DNA from: Rhynchonema sp. JSB1_4
Taxonomy: Eukaryota > Nematoda > Chromadorea > Monhysterida > Xyalidae
Assembly: GCA_030248065.1 (NCBI GenBank)
Contig: JASAMV010001066.1
Location: forward strand, 27,924-91,923
Length of the DNA stretch: 64,000 nucleotides
Reading direction: 5' to 3'
The position numbers were made by a program, and so were the translations under genes. Numbering within the stretch: the first letter of the stretch is position 1; every line of letters begins with the position of its first letter. The notes below the pieces were generated by a model. That model had not been told where the DNA came from. It made no database searches and saw nothing but the letters and a program-made list of their open reading frames with translations. Below, one piece after another: positions 11,786-30,822 of the stretch.

Positions 11786-14700
11786 ATGAATCCCAAACAC
11801 GTCACATCAACGGCGTCACGACTCCAGCCGATTTCAGTGCACGAATTATTCAGAGGTTTCCGCTTGTCTGGAGCCAGTCAGGGCCTACGACAAGCCTTGA
11901 AAAGCCTCTCAAGAGTCTGCACAGCAGCGAAACGACTGTTTTGGTGGACTTTCATCTTGCTTGTGCTCAGAAAGATTTGGAAAGCTCATCAGGCATGCTC
12001 AAACGTTCGAACTTGCTGGCATACGTTTGCGCCGGAAACGTTTGCCGACTCCGATCATTTCCGAGCTCTGGTTGAAACATTAACGAGCAACAACACACGT
12101 CGGCCGCCGGCGATTTTGATGCTGAATAGACATGCACTGTCGATGACCTATAATTGGTACGCTGGATGTTTGTGACCCAGAGTAACCGCCCGTCTGTGGA
12201 AACAGAGCGAAACAGAAACACGCTGCATAAATGGCGTGTTTCCTCTGATGTTTTCGTTTCTTGCGGTGGGGTAGCGACACCGCAAACGGCAGAACCGAGT
12301 TCATGAACTGAACCTTGCTGCGGTCGGAATGGCATCGTGGAGATCCAAAAAACAGCTGCAGAAAATGACCGCGCATCACCGGAAACAGGCGGCTTTTATT
12401 CACATCAGGCATTGTTAATTAACATATTTGTAAATGCGGATTACGGTTGAAGCTATACTGACTATCGGCATGACACTTTGCGTACTTGTCGGCGTTGCCT
12501 TGCCCACGCAGGGTAGAGGGCACTGTCGCCAAAATGGAAGGAAGACAATTTCTCTGCCTTATGTATTTCATTCCGACCACTTCTGCCCATTAGTTTCGAC
12601 GACGTTTTATGTTTACCCAACGTGAGACCAACAAGATATCAGGCCGATAGTCAGAAAATCCTACCGTAATTTACGTTTACAAACAAATGTGTAAACGCAG
12701 CAACTCCAACCGTAGTAACTCCTAATGTAACAACGTTCAGGTTGTGCAACACAGCGCAACTGCCGGGTGTACATGAACGAGTGTGGATGGTAACCTTGGA
12801 CGAGACGGCCAGGAACGAGCTCGCGTTCAGATGGCCGCGAATAAGACAGTTCTACTGGCACAGTCCTTGCATACAGGTGAGCTGACATGATCCATTCCGC
12901 CGCTTTTCAGGCCCGGCCGATTGAGTCCTAGCAAGTTTGAGCTACGTTACCAGGCTCAGGCTCATAGGCTCCAACTGGGCCGGAACCCTTAAAACGGGAC
13001 TGAACCGTCGCATAATGCGGCTGCACTACTCGTTCTGTTTTTCTATTCCGATGGCATGAGATAAAAAATAACTTTGTTTGCTTTTCAAAAGAATAATTTT
13101 GTTTACTTTTAAAAAAATTTGTTTACTGTTAGAAAATTATTTTGTTTACTTTCAAAGAGAACTAATTTTTACACATTATTTCCATCAGGATCGTTTTATG
13201 TACGGTGATGCCACCTACCATGCCTTTTTCGCGTTTCGTGCAAACTTCGCCGCTGCGCTGGCAGACGCTGGTGAGCTACCGGTGAAATTTGATTAAGCCC
13301 CACTGGAATTGGAGAATTGGAAATCTGTTTTGAGACTTTTAAACAAAACATTTGTCCCAAATAACCCTCCAGGAGCTCAATCGAAGTTCTCCGGTATATC
13401 ATTTTGTTTTTTTTTCATTTGTCACGTACGATCCATCGTCTAGTAATCACGCACAAAATAAATGTATTATACATACGCAAACGCACCAGATTATCGTTTG
13501 GAAGAAAAAAAATCAATTTTAAATACGTGAATATACGCGGCAGGCATTTCATTTTGGATGATGCAACAAGATACTTTCTGGCGCGAAAGTCTGTTCGATT
13601 TGAATTTTGACGACGACAGGGATTTTGACATTTTGTTCGATCGAATTGGTGCAACACCGACCAGTGAGCGAGCTGACTGGATTAACGGTTGGCTGATGTT
13701 TCAGAGGAGAAAAGGCACTGCTGGTGTTTGTAACGTGTTCGGGCGGAATCGGCTAATGTTTCACGGCAAGAATTCATTTCTTTGGAAACCAATTCACGTG
13801 TGCCACACCCGAGCAAGCCATGTACATTACGAGTATGTAATAGATCCACTCCCGATTCCAGGCCAGTGCTCCAGAAAGGTACATATAATGCATACCTCTT
13901 GGTTGTCATGGGCTGAATTCCCGAACCCGTGGAAACACACTTTGAACTTCTGACCGAACTAGCGGCGAACCAGGTCATCGTCAGTGCAAATGCACCAGAT
14001 GGAAAGTGATACATAGCCTGAAGACACCGCAGGTTTCACTTTTGTCAAATTTTGATGTTGTGTATCACGGCCAATGGTACAGTCGTCAACTCAAGCAGCC
14101 CTAAATTAGAGCGCGAGAAATATTGCACATGGAAGTGGACGACAGGAGTCGACCATCTGAGTCGACGACAATACCATAAGCCTGTATATAACAGGTGCGC
14201 ATTTCTTTGTGCGTGGCAACGCGCGCTCGGCCACATTGTTCAAACGTGTTGCGACCGGCTTGTATTGGTGGTACGGACCTGATGTGGGTCTGATGAACTG
14301 GGCATGCGCGCAGCGCAATACGACAGCGTGCAAACAGATGCCACACAGGTTGGTGTACAGTTTTTTTGGATGGAAGACGCGCCTTGTGATATATAGATTA
14401 CAGTATATGGTTGATTTCGGAAGTTATTGTTTTGCTGATTAGAAACGACATTGGACGAGTGATTGGTATAATTGGGCCGAATTCTCGAAAGCCAATTGCG
14501 CGCAAGCGTAAACGAGAATTTATGTATACTAGATGTACATATATACGATCACAGCCCCAGATCAATGTTGTTCCTGGCTGTTCGCTTTTGACCTTGGTTA
14601 TTTAGCGATTTATCCTCTGATTTTGACCGACGTAAAAGCTCCATGAGCTGGAGGCGTTGAAAAAACACCAGTCGACAAGATGTACATGTATGTAAGAACG

Positions 14701-15801
14701 GTCACGTGAAATGCCCGTTCATACTTGCATTGACATGTCTAACAATGACCACTTGCCCAGGTGAATATTTACTCCAATTACATAGATCACCAAGTCTGAT
14801 GTCGTAAAAAGTTTTCTGCACTATCACAATCGGACTCACTTTACATCTCTGATGTTTCACATAATATCCAGGTACGTAAACTGTTGGGAGTGGCTAACGG
14901 AGGGCAATCGTTCGGAGCCTCCCTATCTGATGCAGCTGGACTGCGAGACGGACAGCAGCAGCGGCAAATTAGAGGGAATGAAGAAATTCGGATTGTATTT
15001 CCTGAACGAGCAAGGCGTCAGCGATGATGCGGCTACATGTGCGAAACCGGAGATATTCGCACCCGTGCATCAGCAAAATGATCCTCTCTCAAACAAACAG
15101 TTGCAAAACTGCAATCAAACAGCTGTGCGACTCGCCAGACGGGCCGCCAAGTCAGGTGCGTCTGCTGTATTTGTTTATTATCAAACTTGGTGATAGCGGC
15201 ACCAGTAAATCTAGATATCCTTACGTAAGTATATGGATTGAAGTTGCACACATGTGCGTACTATTTTAGGTCTAATGTTTCTGCGAAAAAATAGGCAGCA
15301 AATGCTCATTTTACGGCCGGCTTGCGTGCTTTTTCATCTCTCGCATTGAATGCTATGATGACCGAACGTTCATGGTCTTATCGCCACAGAATGAAATGAG
15401 CCGGGATGGGCGTTTATTAGAGAGTGGACCTTTATCGAGAATAAGCATCTTTTTTGTTTTTCAGCGTGAATGATCCCTGTTGCGTTTATTGGGAATCGGC
15501 GTTTATTTCAGTTGGGGGGTGTTCACTATAGGAAAAATGCGGCTTCTTTATGCGCGAGAATGAGGAACACAGGCCTGAGGACAGACTTCACCCAAAGTTG
15601 CAGCTGGCACTAAGTACTGTGGGTTTTTGCATCCTTCCCATTTCAGGCAGCATCAATCACAATTTCAAGCTGTCCTGGTCGCGTGCCCACTTCAAAATGT
15701 ATTGGCAAATGGCCGATTACTTAATTTCGCTGCCCTGGATCGGTCCCGTGGTCAACCGCTTTATGGTGCTCATGGGAATGTACTTGATGATCACTTTGTG
15801 A
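11786..15801 (+). CDS. Type II membrane glycosyltransferase, nucleotide-diphospho-sugar transferase-like, seven exons
   Basis: Exons 11786-12156, 12741-12876, 13189-13270, 13544-13687, 14195-14348, 14872-15155 and 15647-15801 join with matching phases, giving about 441 aa. One hydrophobic segment near residue 50 (FWWTFILLVL) after a basic N-terminus indicates a type II Golgi anchor. The lumenal part follows the order expected of a nucleotide-diphospho-sugar transferase fold (PF03407-like): ILMLNRHALSMTYNW, then VWMVTLDE, then YHAFFAFRANFAAALADAGI, then an acidic patch DDDRDFDILFD that may supply the metal-binding Asp residues, then DWINGAHFFVRGNARSA, then DVGLMNWA, and a Cys-rich segment with PVHQQND. 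Family assignment is by remembered pattern, not alignment. Donor sugar and acceptor are unknown. The C-terminus is hydrophobic. An AATAAA follows 33 bases after the stop. Confidence 0.75.
14072..14178. mobile_element. MITE, GTCGTCAACTCA family (copy 3)
   Basis: Inside the intron before exon 5 of the glycosyltransferase. Ends AATGGTACAGTCGTCAACTC and GAGTCGACGACAATACCAT are inverted copies. Its right end lies only about 15 bases from the exon acceptor at 14194. Confidence 0.7.
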
Positions 15802-15833
15802 CGAGCGATTGGCTGTATAACTTGTTGTGTGTG

Positions 15834-15839
15834 AATAAA
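15834..15839 (+). terminator. Poly(A) signal of the glycosyltransferase gene
   Basis: AATAAA 33 bases after the stop codon of the plus-strand gene ending at 15801. Spacing and strand fit a cleavage and polyadenylation signal. Confidence 0.65.
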
Positions 15840-18472
15840 GTTTCAGCAATATAAAAGCGCTGTTTTGCAATCGTACCTAATCGGCACAGCTGAGAAGCCG
15901 AACCACAAACTAGCAAAACCTGCCTGAATTGCTCAAAGTTCAAGCGAAAAGCAGTTCGTTTTCGAACCTATGTGAATTAAAATTTTTCGCTTCGCGCTCA
16001 ATTATACATAAATGTGCCATTTTTGTCGAACCAAGCTCTGCCGTATACGACGACAACAAGCTTACCACTTGGCGACCTCGACTTTGAGGACACGGAGAGT
16101 ATGACACCGTGTACACGGCTGAATGCGCAATGGACGCAATGCGGTATTGAGTAGGTACAGTTAATACACAGACGTCCGCAGAGTGGTATGGAACCGTCTA
16201 ATACGCTAGTCAAATTTTTGATATGCAAAAAATGTTCAAATGTACGCTAAATCAAAAAATCTATCCAGCCCTGTAGATCCGTGACCGCGAGATTGATGTT
16301 TACCACGTGCCATAGAGCGTAACACTGCCAGCAGCCTGATGTACCGCAGCCGGCAGTGACTAAGCGTACAATTAGAGGTCAGCCCGATGCTGACTAGCTT
16401 GATACATGATCGATGTTCCCAGCTTCAGTTGTTATTGCTTAGCCACATCGACATTTTGTCTGACAGTGGTTCAGAGAGTCAATTTCGCCCTTGAAAGTGC
16501 TTGTGAAGGGCGTGCTTATAGCGTGTACGAGTGATTTTAAAAGCATGTACATACCCATGTCGTGCGTGGGCCACGGCTGGTTAAATGCGATGCACGCTCT
16601 GGGTATATGTAGTTACATAAGAAACTGCGTGGTAATCTACATAGACACTTTAACAAACTGCACCTGAGGCAGCATGTACCTACCTACCGAGCCAATTTCC
16701 TCGTTTGGCACCACAAAAAAGTTCGCGCGCGGCGTGAACAAACTTCCGATGAAGCAAACAGCGCTTGCCATTGCCACTAAAAGTACATATATGTACAGGT
16801 ACACCATGTCGTCGTGATCGCATAAGTATACATATGTGCGCCGAGAGCTTGTTCATATCGTGTCGTGCTTGGGTTAAAAACTTATTGATCAGTCTTGTAT
16901 ACACGCGCTCACTCATTCTGTGCTCTTGAGCTGGTCCTACGCTGCCCGGACGCGGCTTCAAAAAATGCACCGCGCACCACTGCAAGCTCACACTGTGTGC
17001 TTGTCAATGCCACAAAGCAGCCTTTTTTGTGGGCGCGATGCTGGTTTTAAGCCCCTTTTCCTGTTTCTTGTGTTCTGTGTGTGTGTGCGTGCGTTTGCTG
17101 CTTTGCTTGTCTGGCGCTCTATTTTGTCCCACACACACACACCATCAACAAAAAACACACGTCCCGTCGTGGTCATTATGAGGCGGTGCGCTGTGTGCTC
17201 ATTTTGCCGGCGCTGAAAGATTTTTTGGTCCAGTTATGTGGTTCACGTTTATTTGTCGCGTTTCTATTCCAAGATGGGCGAACCTCTCAAATCATATTGT
17301 CACAAATAATTGCTGACAACATACACACACGTTTTCAATCTCTGTTTTCAATGAATTTTTTGACAACCTCATCTTATGTATCTGTTGGTATTATACCAAT
17401 GGACACTAGGCCATCTACTCCCTCTTTCCAGCGCCAAGGCAAAAACTTTTGGACAGCGTTCATTTTCGTTTGGTTTGGTGTCTTTGGATTTAAAAAAAAC
17501 CATTTGGTCGAATATATGCATGCTGCCGTAGCCAAATCGACAAGTTAGAGTGTACTTTCGAAAAACGTTCCGAAATACCAAGTACACTGTATGGGCAATG
17601 GGAATTTTTTTCCATCTGTATGGCACAGCTAACAGACCTGAACAACAAAACACGAGTTTTTCCAGCAGCCATTTTATATGCCTCCTGAAGATGGAATTTA
17701 GATTGCACACTTTTTATCTGCGTACATGCACATGCGCATATACAGTGGATGTGTCTCATTCGGACCGAGTGCAATCCGTGAACTGTATTGTGAGTGGCTT
17801 GGTTGCGTCTTGCCCAGCTTTTTTGAGGGCATACGCCGGATAAAGCCAAGCCGAGCAGAACTTGCACAATTGAACGACTGCCTTTCAGTCACACACACAC
17901 GCAGATGCAAGATTTGATAATTTCGTGTTTGTGTGGGCGTTATGTATCACTCTTTCTGGACGGGGGACAAAACTTGGTGACCGGGCAGCTGCACCACTGT
18001 ATGTATTGTATATGTGTGCTCTTGTTACAAAAATGTTCTAAGCATATTGCATTGCATTGAGGGTGGACCTGTCTGGTGGTAAAGACTGTGGGTGGTTTGA
18101 AAGTGAATTTTTCTGGCACCATTGGTTTCTTTCATGCCAGAAAAGTGCACGCACCAGTGCAGCACCAAAACTTACTCGGTAACCCAAAAAGTGTGGAAAC
18201 CGATTTGTGAGGCTAGATCTCGGCCGTTGTTGCACGCTGACCCAGTTTTGCAAGGCGTGCGAACAAAACTTTGCTTAGCTCGATCGTCAGAGCCCTTGAC
18301 CACGCCAAATTTTAACCCACAAAGCTACATTAGAGCGCTTGCGCATTCGAACACCTTCAAAGGTGTGTCCACGTGCAATAACGGCCGAACTCTAGCCCCA
18401 CAAGACGGTTTCTTTACTTTTTGGGTCACCCTGTATCTTGGTATACAAATTTCTATGTTTGCTGCCCTTCAA

Positions 18473-18610
18473 TGTGATACGCCCCATAGTTAATGTCCAG
18501 ATCTAAACCCGAAAATCAACTTTCGAAGGATTCGGGCAACTGTTATGTTTCAGAACTGCAAGTAGTTAATGCTCCGGGTTTAGAACTTGGAATCAACTAT
18601 GAGGCATATT
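18473..18610. mobile_element. Fragment of the TE family also at 42900-43365
   Basis: CATAGTTAATGTCCAGATCT followed by AAACCCGAAAATCAACTTTC matches the inner part of the complete element at 42900-43365. CGGGTTTAGAACTTGG at the right is the inverted counterpart. The terminal 25 bp of the full element are missing. Confidence 0.6.
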
Positions 18611-19505
18611 TTATTCACTTACTAAACGAAAGTGGTGCTCGCCCCGGGTGGTAGTTAGGGCCTGCGGCTGGGGTTAGGCTTGGGCTATGACCAGCATTTA
18701 GGCTTTAGCTTTGGGCTTAGGCCGACAATGAGGCACAGGGCTAGGCCCTGGTAGAACCCCTATTTCAGAATTTTTTGTGCGATCCGATCCGATCACCAAG
18801 TTTTAATCGTGACTTTCCTTTATGTGGCCACACGAGTGTGGGATACTCATGCACACACTCGCTAAACAACAATTGTCTGAGTGGACACAATATAAACGAC
18901 CGACATCCTGCTCAGGCGCTTTTCGGGTCTGCTGGCAGGAAATTGCGATATTTCATGAAAAGTATGTACGTAGTGGGTAGGTGGTCGTCGTAAATCAAAT
19001 TTTTTGCGCTGTGGTCTCTTTGACATGCAATAGGTAGCATATACTAAGGTACTGTCTTTCGTACTGATGCTCTGTGCTCGTACAGAATCAATTGTGGTTG
19101 TGGTAATTCGGTCGACAAAAATCATTTCATCATCAGAATCAGTTGTACAGGTTTTTAATATCATGGTGTAAAAGATCTTTCACATTTGAAGTGTCAATTG
19201 CGAAAAGCTGCTTGTTCTTTAAAATACCAATCTGTACTTCTTTTGTTCAGCGTCCTGGTTTGCTCAAAGGGGCTAACCGATTTGCGCATGGAGCGTGAGG
19301 CAATCAACAAATTTTAAGGGCCAAAATCAATAAAGTCGTACAATTTCAGTGTCAACCAACGAACGAACACACCGGCCGCCATGCAGGCAAATTCGATCGG
19401 CCACATAATACGAAACGGACACCACCACGAGCCCTATTGTAATCACAATCGCTATCACAATTACAACAACGGCGCGGCTGTTTCGCGAATCCGGGTTCGG
19501 CAACT

Positions 19506-19907
19506 ATGGTGCTGGTAATTCTGGCCGGACTGTGCGCCCTGCTGTTGTTGTTCATGTGGATTGCACAACGTTACTACGATATTATCTGTCGAGCACATGA
19601 CCTGGTTAGGGTCGCCAGTCGGACCAATCACAATTGCGAGGATCTGCCGCCGAATTATAATGAATACTGCGTGCAGCATCAGCCAGCTGGACACAAGTCA
19701 ACGACGGCCGTAATGCACAATGCGCACATCGTAAGGCAACAACAGAACAAACCGTTCAACTATGGCCATTCAAACATTACTGACAATACCGTAACCAACA
19801 CGAAACTTGAAACATTACTCAGCGCAGATTGTAGCGTTCAGCCATTGTTGTTGAATGAAACATCACCGAATAAAGCGAACATTGCTCTGACCGATCTTCA
19901 TTCTTGA
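19506..19907 (+). CDS. Small single-pass membrane protein with PPxY motif
   Basis: Open frame of 133 aa. It begins with a strongly hydrophobic segment of about 20 residues (MVLVILAGLCALLLLFMWIA) followed by an Arg/Tyr/Cys-rich juxtamembrane stretch, then a hydrophilic Asn/Thr/Gln-rich cytosolic tail ending LTDLHS. LPPNYNEY at about residue 48 contains a PPxY motif, which in other proteins binds WW domains of NEDD4-type ubiquitin ligases. The membrane segment plus PPxY recalls Commissureless, NDFIP or Shisa adaptors, but I see no homology that singles one out. An in-frame stop lies upstream. It may be a complete single-exon gene or the last exon of a longer one. AATAAA follows at 19981. Confidence 0.5.
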   Translation: MVLVILAGLCALLLLFMWIAQRYYDIICRAHDLVRVASRTNHNCEDLPPNYNEYCVQHQPAGHKSTTAVMHNAHIVRQQQNKPFNYGHSNITDNTVTNTKLETLLSADCSVQPLLLNETSPNKANIALTDLHS

Positions 19908-22332
19908 TAATATCAATTCTGCCTGCAAATTCTTCGCACTGAACTTGAATTGAACAACCAAGGTCGATTCAGAACATCATAATAAAAAGCAGCCCTGCTT
20001 GCCCAACCAAGGTATGGTCTGTTGGATGAAACACGTTTACAGTATATCCAGATTTCGATTACAAAATTGCTAAAAACGCCCCGTATCCAGTCCAGAGACC
20101 CGGGATAATCGAGTTCTGATCTTCTCCCTGGGCTTGCTCTGAGACGGGACCTGCTTGCCATCTTTGACTTTGATGTTTGATATGTAAGGGCTGCATTCTC
20201 ACTCCAACTGATATGGCCTGTTTATCTCATTGTCGGCCCTGGGGGGTTCTGGAAACTGCCTGACTAAACCGCGTTTATGCCGTTGATGTGCGTTTTTATT
20301 GCCCGGTTGCCCACATTGCACTGTTTGTTGCTTCACTCACGTTTAACGACAGTTTAGGGTCTGTGGTCTCTGTGGACACTTTTTGATGAACGAGATTCTG
20401 TTGGCTTGTGTCTTGGCGAGCGGTTCTCAGTGTGTGGTCCCAATTTTCGACTTTTCGTTTTATGAGTTTGTGTGTTTCTAACTATACTGCTCACTCACTG
20501 CAGATATTTTGATGGTTGCAGTCGTTGGTAGGGTAGTTTTTGTTATTTGCGCATGATTATGTAGTGCACAACAACAGTGGGACTGTTCACGAGTTGCATA
20601 ACATATGCGTTCATGAAGCTGACTGTCGGAGGGTAAGATTTACATATGACTGCTAGACACTTTCTGGTCAATGATAAATGAAAGTTTTTATTATTAACAG
20701 TGTCTTTTGGTTTTTCTCACCATCAGTTTCAGCTTAGCTTGTTCATTCATTCTTTTGACGCCGACACCTGTATGGAACAGCCAACGAATCGCTGTTGCTG
20801 CGCTCTTGTATCTCGTCTCGTGCTCCCTCCAGCGAGGCGACATACTGTAGCACCCGCGTGACCGCGCGTGCAGCCCTGTTTCCATGCAAAAGCTTTCTCG
20901 CCTGTGTTATAAAAAAGATACAAGATTTTTTCAGAATATTCTGTAAATTTCCAACATTTAGCAATATGAATGTAAGAAACTAGCATCCTAGCTTTTCATT
21001 CTCGTTTTTGAGGATTCAAACAATTTTTGTCGCATGATTTTCTGACGGACCCCAATAGTGAGCAGACTGTGTATGCATAACGCAGTTCCAGACGCATAGG
21101 ATTGCTTACAAATTCATCTTACAGTGTATGTACAGTTATGTACATGCATTGGCAAAGAGTCGCTGCGCTTGTATCAAGCTGCGTATACAAGGACCTTTAT
21201 TGGGTACAAGATCGCAAGAGTTTACCGTTTACAAGCGCCGCGCTGCTTGACATAGGAGAGCTTTGTATGTACATTATTAACCTTGAGCGGTACCTAAAAA
21301 ACTGTGCTGTTGCTGTTTTCAATATCCAATCCTCTATCAGTTTTTTGCCGCTGTTGGCTCATGTATATGCAGTGCGCTCAGCTGTGCGTGTCTTGTCTAG
21401 CTCTCGCAACACCCTTTTAGTTGTTCGAGATATTTTTGGCGTTCAAATTGAGCTTTTGCAACGTTTTTTGTGTAAAAGCACCGTTTGTTATCCACCGGCG
21501 TCGCTCGCGTGAAATCCAATTGCGTAAGTTTTTTTTATTTTGTTGCACAAATGATGTCAGCTGACTGATTATGGAGCCATTGTGGTGGTCGTTGCTGTTG
21601 CTTGAAGCCGATTTGGTACTTGAAATTCGGAGCAAATTTTTTATGTGTTTATGTGCAGAACAACATAAGCGAATCTAGGGTTTCTGGCAGATCAATCGTA
21701 ACTTTGCATTTTTGTCTCATTTTTTGAACAATAATCCTCGAATGCATGGGCATAGTAACAGTCCTTCAACGAAGACTTGCGCGCCCGCCCCCGCTTTACC
21801 TTTATATTGGTTTATTGTGACCACTTTGCACGGTCCTTTTCAGATTTTATTATACGATATTTATTGAAACGTCTCCCTGGTCGACAATCAAATCAGGCGC
21901 TGCTTGCGCCATGCACACTTTCGGATGCAATCAGCTCAGACGAAGCAAAATTGCCAGCTTTTTTGAGAACTGCGTTTATGATGGCGTGCACCGGCATACG
22001 AATTGACCACTAAAACTAGGAAATTTGCTACACATGACGTGCTTCACAATTTTGCGTCACATGGGAACTCTGCGTGTGACAACATTCCTTCCCCAACTAA
22101 AAAGCTGTGACAAGTCAGCTATCAAAGTATTTTTAATAGTTCTCACCAGCGGGCCTAAATAAACGCCCCAAGTTTTGGCAAACACTAAAGGTAATCTCAT
22201 ACCGAGGTTGGAAAAATCAATATAGTTTTGTTTATGTTATCGTTAATTTTCAGCTCTCCCACCCGCCCCGGCCACACCTCAACTCAAATCATGTCCGTGA
22301 TTCGGCAGTGCCGTTGTTGTGGCTAGCGGATA
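19908..22332. other. Intergenic region, no gene supported
   Basis: About 2.4 kb upstream of STK32. Open frames here (for example 21102-21512) look random: no domain, no splice structure. The last few hundred bases presumably hold the STK32 promoter and 5' UTR. Confidence 0.5.
19981..19986 (+). terminator. Poly(A) signal of the PPxY membrane protein gene
   Basis: AATAAA 74 bases after the stop at 19907, same strand. This supports the frame being a transcribed 3' end. Confidence 0.5.
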
Positions 22333-30277
<7,945 letters not shown>

Positions 30278-30822
30278 AACATCGCCCCCACACACTGCAC
30301 TGCACTGCAGAAGCGCTCATTCACACGATATTTTGTTCTTATCGAAAGATTTCTATTTGATCAAAATACGGGCTACTTAATTTTTATTTTTTCGTTTTGT
30401 ACTAGTATGGCTATTCGTTGTGATATTATCGATTCTAGTCCAAGCCTATAACTGCTTGTGTATCATGTGTATTATATTGTTCACTGTTGATATTTGTGTT
30501 ACAATTGTGCTGATGGTATTGTACCAGTATCTTGCATTTACAACTGTTCCAGTATGGGAAATTTGATTTAATATCGACAATTATTTTGAATAAACGAACT
30601 TGATGTCCATACCACGGAATGCATACTGGAAGGAATGCGTCGAACTACGCTCAGGTGATAGAAAAATAAGCATGTTAGTGCCGTGAGCGCATGTAAAACC
30701 ACCTGGCACGTTTCTACCCGCCGCACAAGCACTCTGATTTCGCTGCATGACTAGAACTTAGCAAATAAAACAATATGCAAACTGTAAGCATCACAGTTAT
30801 GTTTTAATATTGCAATATCCAA
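30278..30822. other. Convergent 3' ends of STK32 and MEAK7
   Basis: Non-coding spacer between two genes facing each other. It holds the STK32 poly(A) signal at 30589. No other feature was seen. Confidence 0.6.
30589..30594 (+). terminator. Poly(A) signal of STK32
   Basis: AATAAA about 310 bases after the STK32 stop, on the same strand, in the spacer before the convergent MEAK7 gene. Confidence 0.5.

Larger units (their letters stand above)
15802..19505. other. Intergenic region, no gene supported
   Basis: About 3.7 kb. Open frames up to 155 aa exist on both strands, but none shows splice-compatible exons or a recognisable domain. It contains CA-rich microsatellite patches near 17070-17150, a TE fragment at 18473-18610, a degenerate GGGTTAGGC-like tract near 18640-18750, and a GATCCGATCCGATCACCAAG repeat end near 18780. 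Confidence 0.55.

Noticed and set aside
13688..13953. Open frame continuing past glycosyltransferase exon 4
   Set aside because: A GT donor at 13688 joins in phase to the exon at 14195, giving the family-like DWINGAHFFVR; the read-through has no family resemblance.
21102..21512. 136-aa open frame upstream of STK32
   Set aside because: No recognisable domain, no splice signals in phase, composition like random non-coding DNA.
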